Of a DNA stretch of 64,000 nucleotides, positions 8,852 through 17,966 are shown piece by piece. Position 1 is the stretch's first letter. The number at the start of each line of letters is the position of its first letter. A program made the position numbers and the translations under genes. The notes below the pieces were generated by a model that saw only the letters and a program-made list of their open reading frames with translations, made no database searches and was not told where the DNA came from. This DNA comes from Gardnerella swidsinskii. GTDB taxonomy: Bacteria; Actinomycetota; Actinomycetes; Actinomycetales; Bifidobacteriaceae. The stretch is from assembly GCF_003397705.1 (NCBI RefSeq), contig NZ_QJVB01000003.1, positions 62,001-126,000 on the forward strand. The letters run 5' to 3'.

Positions 8852-10777
8852 ATGACTGTTCGCGGTGATATTCGAAATGTGGCAATTGTGGCGCACGTAG
8901 ACCACGGTAAGACCACTCTGGTAAACGCCATGCTTCAGCAGTCGCACGTATTTTCTGAGCGTGAAGAAGTTCCAGATCGCGTTATGGATTCCAATGATTT
9001 GGAACGCGAAAAGGGCATTACTATTCTTGCTAAGAACACTGCTGTGCAGTACACAGGTCCATTAGCTGAAAAGTATGGTCATCCAGAAGGTATCACTATT
9101 AACGTTATTGATACTCCAGGTCACGCTGATTTCGGTGGTGAGGTCGAGCGTGGTATCTCTATGGTTGACGGCGTTGTTTTGTTGGTTGACGCTTCTGAAG
9201 GTCCTCTTCCACAGACTCGCTTTGTGCTTCGTAAAGCTTTGGAAGCTAAGCTTCCTGTTATTTTGTGCGTAAATAAGGTAGATCGTCCAGATGCTCGTAT
9301 TGAAGAAGTTGTTGGCGAATCTACAGATTTGCTTCTTGGCTTGGCTCAGGATGTTGTCGAGGAAGGTATTGACCTCGATCTCGACGCTTTGCTTGATTTG
9401 CCAGTAATTTATTGCGCTGCTAAAGCTGGTTATGCTTCTGTTAATCAGCCTGAAAATGGTGGTTTGCCAGATAACGATAATTTGGAGCCATTGTTTGATT
9501 CTATTATTTCGAACATTCCAGCTCCTGAATACGAAGAAGGTGCTCCTCTTCAAGCTCATGTTGCAAACATTGATTCCTCTGACTTCTTGGGTCGTCTCGG
9601 TTTAGTGCGAATTTACAACGGAACTTTGGAAAAGGGCAAGACTTACGGTCTTTCTCGCGTCGACGGTTCCATTGAAAACTTCCGTGTTTCTGAGCTTCTT
9701 CGCACTCAAGGTTTGGAGCGCACTCCTGTAGCTTCTGCAGGTCCTGGCGACATTGTTGCTGTTGCTGGCGTAAACGACATTATGATTGGCGAAACTATCG
9801 TTGACCAAAACGATCCAAAGCCGCTTCCATTAATTCATGTCGACGATCCTGCAATTTCTATGACTTTCGGAGTAAACGATTCTCCTCTTGCTGGAACTGA
9901 AGGCAAGGATCATAAGCTTACTGCTCGTATGATTAAGGATCGTTTGGATCGCGAGCTTATTGGTAACGTTTCTATTAAGGTTATTCCAACTGAGCGTCCA
10001 GATGCTTGGGAAGTTCAAGGTCGTGGCGAGCTTGCTTTGGCTGTGCTAGCTGAGCAGATGCGTCGCGAAGGCTACGAGCTTACAGTTGGTCGTCCTCAGG
10101 TTGTTACCAAGACTATTGATGGTCAAATTAATGAGCCTATGGAAAGCACTACGATTGACGTCCCAGAAGAGTACATGGGTACCGTCACTCAGCTTATGGC
10201 TGATCGCAAGGGTCGCATGGATTCTATGAGCAACCACGGTTCTGGTTGGGTTCGTTTGCAATTTACTGTTCCTTCGCGTGGTCTTATCGGTTTCCGCACT
10301 GCTTTGCTTTCTGCTACTCGCGGAACTGGTATTGCAAGCTCTATTTCCGCCGGTTATGCTCCATGGGCTGGTCAGATTGTGACTCGTCAGAATGGTTCCA
10401 TGGTTTGTGACCGCAAGGGTGTTGCAACTCCTTATGCTATGCAGCGTTTGCAAGCTCGTGGCGTATTCTTCGTTGATCCACAAAGCCCAGTTTACGAAGG
10501 ACAAATCGTTGGTATTAACAACAAGCCAGATGAGCTGGATGTAAATATTACGCTTGCTAAGCACATGACTAACATGCGTTCTTCAACCGCTGATGTTCTC
10601 GAGACCTTGACTCCGCCAATCAAGATGAGCTTGGAAGAGTCTCTTGACTTTGCTAACGAAGACGAATGCGTGGAAGTTACACCTGAAGCAATTCGCGTGC
10701 GCAAGATTATTTTGAGCCGTGACGAATGGTATAAGTGGCGTGCTAAGCAGCGTCGTCAAAACAACAACGCTGCATGA
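8852..10777 (+). CDS. typA: Ribosome-associated GTPase TypA/BipA
   Basis: 641-residue translational GTPase that acts in 50S assembly and stress adaptation. G motifs are clear: VAHVDHGKTTLVNA (G1), EKGITILAKNT (G2), DTPGHADFGGEVER (G3), CVNKVDRPDAR (G4). EF-G-like domains follow, then the TypA-specific C-terminal domain (RGLIGFRTALLSATRGTG, GVFFVDPQSPVYEGQIVG). ATG 8852 lies 6 nt after AGAGG and is preferred over the adjacent GTG at 8849. It stands alone after a 190-bp gap. Confidence 0.96.
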   Translation: MTVRGDIRNVAIVAHVDHGKTTLVNAMLQQSHVFSEREEVPDRVMDSNDLEREKGITILAKNTAVQYTGPLAEKYGHPEGITINVIDTPGHADFGGEVERGISMVDGVVLLVDASEGPLPQTRFVLRKALEAKLPVILCVNKVDRPDARIEEVVGESTDLLLGLAQDVVEEGIDLDLDALLDLPVIYCAAKAGYASVNQPENGGLPDNDNLEPLFDSIISNIPAPEYEEGAPLQAHVANIDSSDFLGRLGLVRIYNGTLEKGKTYGLSRVDGSIENFRVSELLRTQGLERTPVASAGPGDIVAVAGVNDIMIGETIVDQNDPKPLPLIHVDDPAISMTFGVNDSPLAGTEGKDHKLTARMIKDRLDRELIGNVSIKVIPTERPDAWEVQGRGELALAVLAEQMRREGYELTVGRPQVVTKTIDGQINEPMESTTIDVPEEYMGTVTQLMADRKGRMDSMSNHGSGWVRLQFTVPSRGLIGFRTALLSATRGTGIASSISAGYAPWAGQIVTRQNGSMVCDRKGVATPYAMQRLQARGVFFVDPQSPVYEGQIVGINNKPDELDVNITLAKHMTNMRSSTADVLETLTPPIKMSLEESLDFANEDECVEVTPEAIRVRKIILSRDEWYKWRAKQRRQNNNAA

Positions 10778-10820
10778 TAATCGCAATATACCAATTAGTA
10801 ATGGAACGTTAGGTTTTATT

Positions 10821-11228
10821 ATGTCGTCGAAACCGTGGTCGCATCGCTTGCCTTCGTGGGGCAGGTATGCGACCACGTGTGTTTCTGCAGTAATATGCGC
10901 GTTGATTGGTACTTTTGCTCATCGCTGCGGTGCAATGGATAACATTCCTTACGGATTCGTATTATCTATGCTTTTGCTGTTTTTGTCTGCTTGGTGTGCA
11001 AGATCTCGTAGTGGTTGGAGTGGATTACTTATTCACGCAATAGTTTTCTCCGCGTTTGCTTGGATTCTCGCATTAGATTTTATTGGCAGTGCAATTCTAG
11101 TACCTGTTGGTTTCACAATACCGTTGCCATGGTGTTCGCAATATGTTGGATATTTTTGGCTTTACGGCGTTCTTGTTGCTCACTTAGTCTTGCTTTGTAT
11201 GCCTCAGCGTTGGTTTGTTATTGAATAG
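10821..11228 (+). CDS. Small conserved integral membrane protein
   Basis: 135 residues with about four hydrophobic segments (TTCVSAVICALIGTFAH, FVLSMLLLFLSAW, LLIHAIVFSAFAWILALDFIG, YVGYFWLYGVLVAHLVLLC). I start it at ATG 10821 (MSSKPWSHRLPSWG), which lies after typA; a longer reading from 10719 would overlap the end of typA by 59 bp. Small four-helix proteins of this type (DUF6113-like) follow typA in other actinobacteria. Function unknown. Confidence 0.7.
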   Translation: MSSKPWSHRLPSWGRYATTCVSAVICALIGTFAHRCGAMDNIPYGFVLSMLLLFLSAWCARSRSGWSGLLIHAIVFSAFAWILALDFIGSAILVPVGFTIPLPWCSQYVGYFWLYGVLVAHLVLLCMPQRWFVIE

Positions 11229-11365
11229 TGAAATGAGCAAAGAATTTGCAATAATTTAAGCGTGACTTCGCTGTGAATTTTGCATACAAAGAAGTATTAA
11301 GCAGTATTTTTTACAGTAGTCTTGATTACAATATTCTTAACTGCAACAGTTTTTAAGGAATACTT

Positions 11366-12361
11366 ATGAATAGTAGTAACAGTAAGTTCTCACGTAAATT
11401 ATGCTATTTAGGGCCGGAAGGTTCTTTTACTCATCAAGCAGCTTTAAAAGTTCAGCAGCAGTTACAATCATTTGAGAATTTGCGACTTATTCCAATTGCT
11501 TGCGAGAATGTTCTTAGTATTGCTAGTGAAATTGAAGAGCATAACAATTGGGGTGTTATTGCGTGGGAAAACAATATTGAGGGCGTTGTAATACCTAATT
11601 TAGATTTACTAATTGATGCAAAGAATATGGTTGGTATTGCTCGCGTAGGAGTCGATATTAGTTTTGATGCTGTTATTTGCAAGTCAGATTCAATCGATAA
11701 CTGTTCTACTATTGTTGCTCATCCGCATGCGTTGGCACAATGTCGTAAGTTTGCTCAAGAGCGTGGATTGAAAGAAAAAACTGCGTCTTCAAATGCTGCT
11801 GCTTGTAGGGATTTAGTTCCTGGAGAAGTTGCTTTATGCCCTAAAATTTGTGCTGATTTATACAATAGGCAGATTGTGAGTGAAGCAGTTGAAGATTTTT
11901 CTGGCGCGCGAACTGAGTTTTTAGTGCTAGCTCCTCGAGATCAGGCTTTAGATTTTGTTAATGTGCAGCGAGAAAACTTTTCATCATTTTCCTCAATTAT
12001 TGCATTTATTCCGCGTTGCACAGGTGCTGGCGTGTTAGCAAATTTGCTTGATGTTGTGCGTGATCATGGTCTTAATATGACTTCCTTTATGTCTAGACCG
12101 ATTAAAGGGCGAGGCGGTTTATACAGTTTTATTGCAACTGTTGATTCTGCTCCTTGGGATTCTATGTGTAAAGATATGATTCAAGAGGTTGTTGAACATG
12201 GTGATTGGGTTCGAGTTTTAGCAGTGTATTCTTCTGATAAACGCAAGAATCCGGTGATGGATGATTGGATGCTACCTCATGGTGGAGTGTGCGTTGAACC
12301 TTCAGTTGATGCTTTACGTAATTTGAACGTAATGCGTGCAGAAAGAGAATTATTATGGTAG
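11366..12361 (+). CDS. pheA: Prephenate dehydratase
   Basis: Converts prephenate to phenylpyruvate, the branch to phenylalanine. 331 residues: YLGPEGSFTHQAAL at the start, VIAWENNIEGVV in place of the usual PxENSxxG, then the C-terminal ACT regulatory domain with the ESRP-like stretch FMSRPIKGRGGLYSFIATVD, expected to bind phenylalanine. No chorismate mutase domain is fused. AAGGA ribosome site before ATG 11366. Its stop overlaps the tyrA start (ATGGTAG), so the pair is translationally coupled. Confidence 0.9.
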   Translation: MNSSNSKFSRKLCYLGPEGSFTHQAALKVQQQLQSFENLRLIPIACENVLSIASEIEEHNNWGVIAWENNIEGVVIPNLDLLIDAKNMVGIARVGVDISFDAVICKSDSIDNCSTIVAHPHALAQCRKFAQERGLKEKTASSNAAACRDLVPGEVALCPKICADLYNRQIVSEAVEDFSGARTEFLVLAPRDQALDFVNVQRENFSSFSSIIAFIPRCTGAGVLANLLDVVRDHGLNMTSFMSRPIKGRGGLYSFIATVDSAPWDSMCKDMIQEVVEHGDWVRVLAVYSSDKRKNPVMDDWMLPHGGVCVEPSVDALRNLNVMRAERELLW

Positions 12362-13440
12362 ACGATGCTGAATTTTCTCAAAATTTTTCTGTTGGTATTG
12401 TAGGTCTTGGTCTTATTGGTGGATCTCTTGCAAAACGACTTGCTAAACTGGCAAATTGCAACGTATATGCATGGAATCGTCATAATGAGCCTTATGACGA
12501 AGCTAAAAGTTTAGGAATTACTTGCGTAGACAATGTGCAAGATTTAGCTAAACTTCGTCCAAATGTTTTGATTTTATGCAATGCTTTAGCCGCTATGCCA
12601 AGTATTTTGCATGAAGTTGCACCTTATATTGACAAATCTTGCACAACTATTAGCGATGTTGGTAGCGTAAAAACTTTAGTTAGAAATCAGGTTGCTGCAG
12701 CAGGTTTGCAAGATTGCTACGTTGGTGCGCATCCGATGGCTGGTAGTGAATTTACTGGTTGGAAAGCTTCTAGTGGTGAGCTTTTAAATGGTGCTTTGTG
12801 GGCTTTAACTGTTGATGATTCTACTGAGTTTTGGCGAGTTAGAAATATTTTGCAAATGATTGTTTCGCTATGCAAGAATCGCGCAATAGTTTTGGATGAT
12901 GCAACGCACGATAATTCTGCAGCTCTTATTTCTCATATGCCTCATGTTGTTGCAACAGCTCTTGCAAACGTATTATGTGAACAATCTAATCGTGCTATTG
13001 CTTTACAACTATCTGCAGGTTCCTGGCGAGATATGACACGAGTTGCTCTTACTGATCCTCAACGCACTCGTGCTATGGTAAGTGAAAATCGGCATAATAC
13101 TGCGAAATTATTGCGTTCCGTAATTTCTGAGCTAACTTTTGCTGCAAATATGTTAGATAATGATGTTGAAACCGCGGATGCTTTAGAGCAAGAGTTTTTT
13201 GCTAAAGCTCAATCTTGGAGAGAATATAAATACTTGCAGCGCAACTCGTCTAAAACTAGTATGCAACAAAGCGATGCTGCAAATAGCAGATTGTGGAAGT
13301 ATGATTCTCAAATCAATTGGCAGCAGGAATTATTAGAATCCGCGCGCTTAGGAGAATCCATTGTTGAACTTTCCGGATTTAACATCAACGAATCTTCGCA
13401 ACTGCTATTGCGCTCAGATGCTTCCTTGAGAAATGTGTAA
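12355..13440 (+). CDS. tyrA: Prephenate dehydrogenase
   Basis: Oxidative decarboxylation of prephenate towards tyrosine. 361 residues with an N-terminal Rossmann motif VGIVGLGLIGGSLAKRLA, then ISDVGSVKTLV, GAHPMAGSEFTGW (the conserved HPMAG) and SHMPHVVATALANVL. The C-terminal 70 residues are low in conservation and hold no obvious ACT domain. The ATG overlaps the pheA stop by 7 bp, giving a two-gene phenylalanine/tyrosine operon. Confidence 0.92.
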   Translation: MVDDAEFSQNFSVGIVGLGLIGGSLAKRLAKLANCNVYAWNRHNEPYDEAKSLGITCVDNVQDLAKLRPNVLILCNALAAMPSILHEVAPYIDKSCTTISDVGSVKTLVRNQVAAAGLQDCYVGAHPMAGSEFTGWKASSGELLNGALWALTVDDSTEFWRVRNILQMIVSLCKNRAIVLDDATHDNSAALISHMPHVVATALANVLCEQSNRAIALQLSAGSWRDMTRVALTDPQRTRAMVSENRHNTAKLLRSVISELTFAANMLDNDVETADALEQEFFAKAQSWREYKYLQRNSSKTSMQQSDAANSRLWKYDSQINWQQELLESARLGESIVELSGFNINESSQLLLRSDASLRNV

Positions 13441-13463
13441 AACTTGCTCCTTATCAGACAATT

Positions 13464-13757
13464 CTACAGACTAAGCGGCTTTTGGAATTTGCGTTCTGGG
13501 ATTGGCTTTAAACGGTAAATAGTTTTGGCATCAATGAACATTTCTTCGGCAGCTCTAGTGCCGTTTGCTGCAGGATCTCGAAGTAAATGAAGCATTACCC
13601 CGTCCCACTCGAGTACGTGCCCAATTGCATCATGATACTCGATTTTTTGTGTTCCATTGTTATTGTCTTCTATAATTTTGTAAGTTCTTACTACTATGCG
13701 CGAGCCTGCAGGTATTTGCTGTGGTAGTGTAGTTAAATTCCGTGTTTGTGTGTTCAT
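13464..13757 (-). CDS. Conserved small protein, SH3-like fold suspected
   Basis: 97 residues, no membrane segment or signal. The core PAGSRIVVRTYKI...IGHVLEWDGVMLHLLRD resembles the small beta-barrel modules that precede some actinobacterial acetyltransferases (possibly the DUF6725 family), which is a weak likeness. On the minus strand an AAGGAGCATG arrangement gives a strong ribosome site directly before the ATG. It lies convergent to tyrA and divergent from xerC. Function unknown. Confidence 0.65.
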   Translation of the reverse strand: MNTQTRNLTTLPQQIPAGSRIVVRTYKIIEDNNNGTQKIEYHDAIGHVLEWDGVMLHLLRDPAANGTRAAEEMFIDAKTIYRLKPIPERKFQKPLSL

Positions 13758-13842
13758 AACATGCTCCTTGTTGTATTATGCATGTGACTGAAGTATATGG
13801 CAAACGTTTTGTTTTAAACTTTTATGGAAGGGTGAGTTAAGT

Positions 13843-14811
13843 ATGAGCAACAATAAATTTGTTTCTGAAAATTTCTTAGGCTTACCTTCTAAATATATGA
13901 GTTTAATAGATGATTATATTGATTATGTTCGTGCTAATAAAGGCTTGGGTGAACGCACGCAGAAAGCTTATGCCAGTGATATTTTGCAATGTTTAGCATG
14001 GTGTAATCGGCACGGATTTAATAATATTTCGGAGCTTACTACGGATGATTTGCGTTCGTGGATGGCTGATGAGTCGCGAAGTCATGCGCGTTCAAGTTTG
14101 GCTCGCAAAGTAGTTGCGGTGCGTGGTTTTTTTGCGTGGTGTCAGCATGTTGAATACATAAGCGGTAATCCTGCAGAAATTTTAATGACGCCAAAAATTA
14201 AAAATATGCTGCCATCTGTTTTGGATGAATATCAAGCAGAATCATTAATGAATAATGTTGATTCTAAAGCTAATGTTTCAACTTCGTGTCCCAAAAATCA
14301 GAAAGCTATAGGACTTCGCAATGCTGCAATTCTGGAGCTTTTATATGCGACTGGTATTCGTGTTGGTGAGCTTACTAGTTTAAATATTCAGGATATTAAT
14401 TTTTCCTCGCACACTATAAAAGTTACTGGTAAGGGAAATAAGCAGCGTGTTGTGCCTTTTGGGGTTCCTGCTTATAAAGCTTTATCTGCTTGGATTTCTA
14501 AAGATGGACGAGAAATTTTATTGCGAAATTCTGTTGAAGAGGCAGTATTTCTTGGTACTCGCGGAAAGCGTATTGATCAGCGTTTGGTAAGGCAGATTGT
14601 GCATGACGAGGCTAAAAGTGCGCATGTTCCGGATATTTCTCCTCATGCTTTGCGGCATAGTGCTGCTACGCATATGTTGAATGGAGGGGCAGATTTACGC
14701 GAAGTGCAGGAATTATTGGGTCATTCATCGCTTAATACTACTCAGCGTTACACTCATGTTTCTATTGAATCTTTAAAACGTAAGTATTCTCAAGCTTTTC
14801 CGCGTGCATGA
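13843..14811 (+). CDS. xerC: Tyrosine recombinase, XerC-like
   Basis: 322 residues: N-terminal SAM-like domain (YVRANKGLGERTQKAYASDI) and catalytic domain with TGIRVGELTSL, KVTGKGNKQRVVPFG, HALRHSAATHML and LGHSSLNTTQRYTHVS carrying the active tyrosine. Together with the recombinase at 6814 it could form the XerC/XerD pair acting at dif; which is which cannot be settled from the sequence alone. GAAGGGTGAG gives the ribosome site before ATG 13843. Confidence 0.88.
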   Translation: MSNNKFVSENFLGLPSKYMSLIDDYIDYVRANKGLGERTQKAYASDILQCLAWCNRHGFNNISELTTDDLRSWMADESRSHARSSLARKVVAVRGFFAWCQHVEYISGNPAEILMTPKIKNMLPSVLDEYQAESLMNNVDSKANVSTSCPKNQKAIGLRNAAILELLYATGIRVGELTSLNIQDINFSSHTIKVTGKGNKQRVVPFGVPAYKALSAWISKDGREILLRNSVEEAVFLGTRGKRIDQRLVRQIVHDEAKSAHVPDISPHALRHSAATHMLNGGADLREVQELLGHSSLNTTQRYTHVSIESLKRKYSQAFPRA

Positions 14812-15197
14812 TAGTAAATGTTTTAAACATTCAATTATTCATATTTAACATGTTTTTTACATAATAAATATGTTAATTTACATTTTTGTAATATACATAT
14901 ATCTATAAAAAACAATAAATTTTACTATATAAATAATAAAATTTTCGGTATTTATAATTAAATCTAGACTTAAATAATTAATTATTACTAATATACAATA
15001 TTTTTTTCAATTTTCTTTTACTATTGCATTGTTTGTAAAAATACGTATCATTGAATTTTAATCAACGAAGAGGCCTCGTCATTGGCTTGCGAGAATCCAT
15101 CTGGCAATAAAAACCGGATGGATTTTTATGTTTTAGCTGATGTTTGGCTTTTTTGTGATATGACAATCCTGCCTACCAGACGTTAGGAGAAAAATAT
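14812..15197 (+). promoter_or_regulatory. Promoter and leader region of the opp operon
   Basis: About 385 bp without a gene. The first 230 bp are extremely A+T-rich. The last part holds a palindromic block around GAGGCCTC (15069-15076), a terminator-like hairpin (listed separately) and an AGGAGA ribosome site before oppA. I see no named riboswitch. Confidence 0.45.
15094..15127 (+). terminator. Hairpin in the opp leader, terminator or attenuator
   Basis: AATCCATCTGG and CCGGATGGATT form an 11-bp stem (one wobble pair) with a 9-nt loop followed directly by TTTTT. It lies 70 bp before oppA and about 280 bp after xerC, so it may attenuate oppA rather than terminate xerC. Confidence 0.65.
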
Positions 15198-16826
15198 ATG
15201 AAGAATAAGGCTTTGGCTTTCGCTGCTGCTGCCTGCTCGCTGGCAATGTTACTTGGTGGCTGTGGCTCTTCCGCTAAGAATGCACAAACAAACGGTGGCA
15301 AGGTTATTATTACCGTTTCAAACTCTGAGCCACAAAACGAATTAGTCCCTGGAAATATTAACGAAAATGCTGGCGCTCGTCCTGCCATGTTGGTTAATTC
15401 CACGTTGGTAACTTTCGATGAAAAAGGTAATCCTGTGAATGAGGATGCTGAAAGCATCACTCCAAATGCTGATGCTACCCAGTACACCGTGAAGGTTAAG
15501 AAAGGAAAGAAGTTCAGCGATGGCACTCCTATTACAGCCGAAAGCTTTGTGAAAGCTTGGAGCTTCGTCGCTAACGCTAAGAATGCTCAGAAGTGTGCTT
15601 CCTTCTTCCAAACCATTAAGGGTTATGCTGATTTGCAGAAGGATGGTACTAAGGGTGACGAACAGCTTTCTGGTTTGAAGGTTGTTGATGAAAATACTTT
15701 TACCGTTGATTTGGAACAGCCAGATTCTGTATTCCCAATTAAGGTTGGCTACTTGGCATTTGCTCCACTTCCGGAATCCTTCTACAAGGATCCAAAGGCT
15801 TATGGCGAAAAGCCTGTTTCTTCTGGTCCATACTTGTTCAAATCTTGGGATCACAACAAGCAGATTGAAGTTGTGAAGAACCCAGATTACGATGGTCCAC
15901 GTAAGGCTCAGAATGATGGCGTAACTTTCAAGGTTTATACAGATGGTAACGCTGCATACCGCGATGTGCAGGCTGGAAACCTCGATATGACTGATAATAT
16001 TCCAGATACCCAAACTAAGACTTTCCAGAAAGATACAACTGTTAAGGCTTACAACCGTCCAGGTTCTGTAATCCAACAGTTCACTATTCCTTCAAGCCTC
16101 CCGCACTTCGATGTAAAGACTGAAGAAGGTAAGCTTCGTCGTCAAGCTATTTCTATGGCTATAGACCGTAAGGTGATTATCAACAAGATTCTCAATGGCA
16201 CTGCTTCTCCTGCGAACGAATTTACTTCTCCATTGACTCCAGGCTATAAGGCTGATCTTAAGGGTCATGAGAACGTAGAATTTAATGCGAAGAAAGCTAA
16301 GGAACTTTGGGCTAAGGCAGATAAGATTTCTAAGTATGATGGATCTCTTACTTTCTCCTACAATGCCGATGGAAATGCAAAGTCTGTGTTTGATGCTGTT
16401 GTGAATTCCCTCAAGAATAATCTCGGAATCAAGGCTGAAACCACTCCAATTCCTACATTCCAGGAATTCCGTAATGCTTGCGCTAAGCGTCAGATTAAGG
16501 GTGCATGGCGTGCAGGTTGGATGCCAGATTATCCAAGTGCAGAAAATTACTTGACTCAGGAATTTGCTTCCGTTGCAGCTGATGGCAATGGCTCCAACGA
16601 AGGTGATTATAAGAATCCAAAGTTCGACGATTTACTTAAGAAAGCTGCATCTGCTAAGCCAGGAGAGGTTATTAAGCTCTATCAGCAAGCAAACGAAATC
16701 CTTCTTGAGGATCTTCCATCTGTCCCATTGTTCTACTCGAACGCTAAGGCTGTGATGGTTCCAACTTTGAAGGGCTTCACAATGGATTGGCAGAATATGC
16801 CGCTGTACTATCAGCTTCACAAATAA
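15198..16826 (+). CDS. oppA: Oligopeptide ABC transporter, substrate-binding lipoprotein
   Basis: 542 residues. A lipoprotein signal ends in the lipobox LGGC (Cys about 22), so the protein is anchored to the outer face of the membrane. Family 5 solute-binding features: an early VSNSEPQNELVPGN, YTVKVKKGKKFSDGTPITAESFVKAW, PVSSGPYLFKSWD and LRRQAISMAIDRKVIINK. It binds peptides and hands them to OppBC. First gene of the opp operon, with better expression signals than the rest; two stem-loops separate it from oppB. Confidence 0.92.
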   Translation: MKNKALAFAAAACSLAMLLGGCGSSAKNAQTNGGKVIITVSNSEPQNELVPGNINENAGARPAMLVNSTLVTFDEKGNPVNEDAESITPNADATQYTVKVKKGKKFSDGTPITAESFVKAWSFVANAKNAQKCASFFQTIKGYADLQKDGTKGDEQLSGLKVVDENTFTVDLEQPDSVFPIKVGYLAFAPLPESFYKDPKAYGEKPVSSGPYLFKSWDHNKQIEVVKNPDYDGPRKAQNDGVTFKVYTDGNAAYRDVQAGNLDMTDNIPDTQTKTFQKDTTVKAYNRPGSVIQQFTIPSSLPHFDVKTEEGKLRRQAISMAIDRKVIINKILNGTASPANEFTSPLTPGYKADLKGHENVEFNAKKAKELWAKADKISKYDGSLTFSYNADGNAKSVFDAVVNSLKNNLGIKAETTPIPTFQEFRNACAKRQIKGAWRAGWMPDYPSAENYLTQEFASVAADGNGSNEGDYKNPKFDDLLKKAASAKPGEVIKLYQQANEILLEDLPSVPLFYSNAKAVMVPTLKGFTMDWQNMPLYYQLHK

Positions 16827-16852
16827 GCTGGTAGCTAATTAAGAAAACAGCA

Positions 16853-16892
16853 TAGTGTTACATACTTTTTAGAAAGTTAGTAGGTAACACTA
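16853..16892 (+). terminator. Stem-loop downstream of oppA
   Basis: TAGTGTTAC and GTAACACTA form a perfect 9-bp stem with a 22-nt loop, 27 bp after oppA. No long T run follows, so it may stabilise the oppA mRNA end rather than terminate. Confidence 0.5.
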
Positions 16893-16937
16893 GTTGGTTC
16901 CTCTTAATAATTTAATATCGCTTATTGCGAAATTGCT

Positions 16938-16978
16938 GCTCCAGCTAAACTAGTTAAATAAAACTATTGAGCTGGAGC
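16938..16978 (+). terminator. Second stem-loop between oppA and oppB
   Basis: GCTCCAGCT and AGCTGGAGC, a perfect 9-bp stem whose loop also contains pairing AAACTAGTT/AAACTATT. It is followed by a T-interrupted run (TTTGTTGTTTTTTG), compatible with partial termination that leaves less transcript for oppBC-DF than for the binding protein. Confidence 0.55.
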
Positions 16979-17027
16979 GGCACTTTGTTGTTTTTTGAGT
17001 AAGTTTTAACAATTCAAGGAGAATTCG

Positions 17028-17954
17028 ATGGGTAAGTACATTCTGCGTCGTATTTTGCAGATGATTCCTGTTGTTCTCGGCACAACATTATTAGTTTATG
17101 CTTTAGTATTTGCTTTGCCTGGAGACCCAGTAAAAGCAATGTTTGGAGAAAAACCTGTTAATCCTGCAGTGGCTGCACAAATACGAGCCGAGTATAACTT
17201 AGATAAACCATTTATTATTCAATATTTACTTTTCTTAAAGAATGCTCTTACCCTCGATTTTGGTCATACTTTTGCAGGTCAACCAGTTATCGATGAAATT
17301 GGTCGTGCATTCCCGGTTACTGTTCAACTAGCAATTATGGCATTCGCTTTCGAGGCAATATTTGGTGTCATATTTGGCATAATTTCAGGTTTGAAGAAAG
17401 GCAAGTGGTATGACAGTGTGATTCTGGTTGTATCTCTTCTTCTTATTTCTGTTCCAACATTTGTGACAGGTTTCGTAGGACAATACTTATTTGGTGTTAA
17501 ATGGCGCATATTACCAGTTACAGCTAGTAACGATCCTGGATTCTTCGATTTGCTTCTTCCTGCAATGGTTCTTGGTTCTGTGTCTATGGCGTATATCATT
17601 CGACTTACAAGATCTGAAATTTCTTCAAATATTTCGCTCGATTATGTGCGTACAGCTCGTGCAAAGGGCTTAAAAGAAGGCTCTGTTATTGTTCGTCACG
17701 TTTTGCGCAACTCGCTTATACCTGTCGTCACCTTCTTAGGTCAGGATTTGGGTGCTCTTATGGGCGGTGCAATGATTTCGGAAACGATCTTCAACATTCA
17801 TGGCGTTGGATTCCTCACATATCAAGGGATTCTAAAAGGAGAAGGAAACCTTGTTGTTTCCATTGTCACGCTTTTGACATTGATATTTGTATTTAGCAAT
17901 TTTCTTGTTGATATGTTGTACGCGGCTCTTGATCCGCGCATTCGTTACGCGTGA
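17028..17954 (+). CDS. oppB: Oligopeptide ABC transporter permease
   Basis: 308-residue inner-membrane permease of the OppB/DppB type with about six helices. The N-terminal MGKYILRRILQMIPVVLGTTLLVYALVFALPGDP is family-typical, as is the EAA loop YVRTARAKGLKEGSVIVRHVLRNSL. CAAGGAGAA precedes the ATG. OppC follows 12 bp later. Confidence 0.93.
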   Translation: MGKYILRRILQMIPVVLGTTLLVYALVFALPGDPVKAMFGEKPVNPAVAAQIRAEYNLDKPFIIQYLLFLKNALTLDFGHTFAGQPVIDEIGRAFPVTVQLAIMAFAFEAIFGVIFGIISGLKKGKWYDSVILVVSLLLISVPTFVTGFVGQYLFGVKWRILPVTASNDPGFFDLLLPAMVLGSVSMAYIIRLTRSEISSNISLDYVRTARAKGLKEGSVIVRHVLRNSLIPVVTFLGQDLGALMGGAMISETIFNIHGVGFLTYQGILKGEGNLVVSIVTLLTLIFVFSNFLVDMLYAALDPRIRYA

Positions 17955-17966
17955 GGGGAGTACACT

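Noticed and set aside
15061..15127. Possible riboswitch or T-box in the opp leader
   Set aside because: No T-box consensus or known aptamer core could be found; only the terminator-like hairpin is supported.
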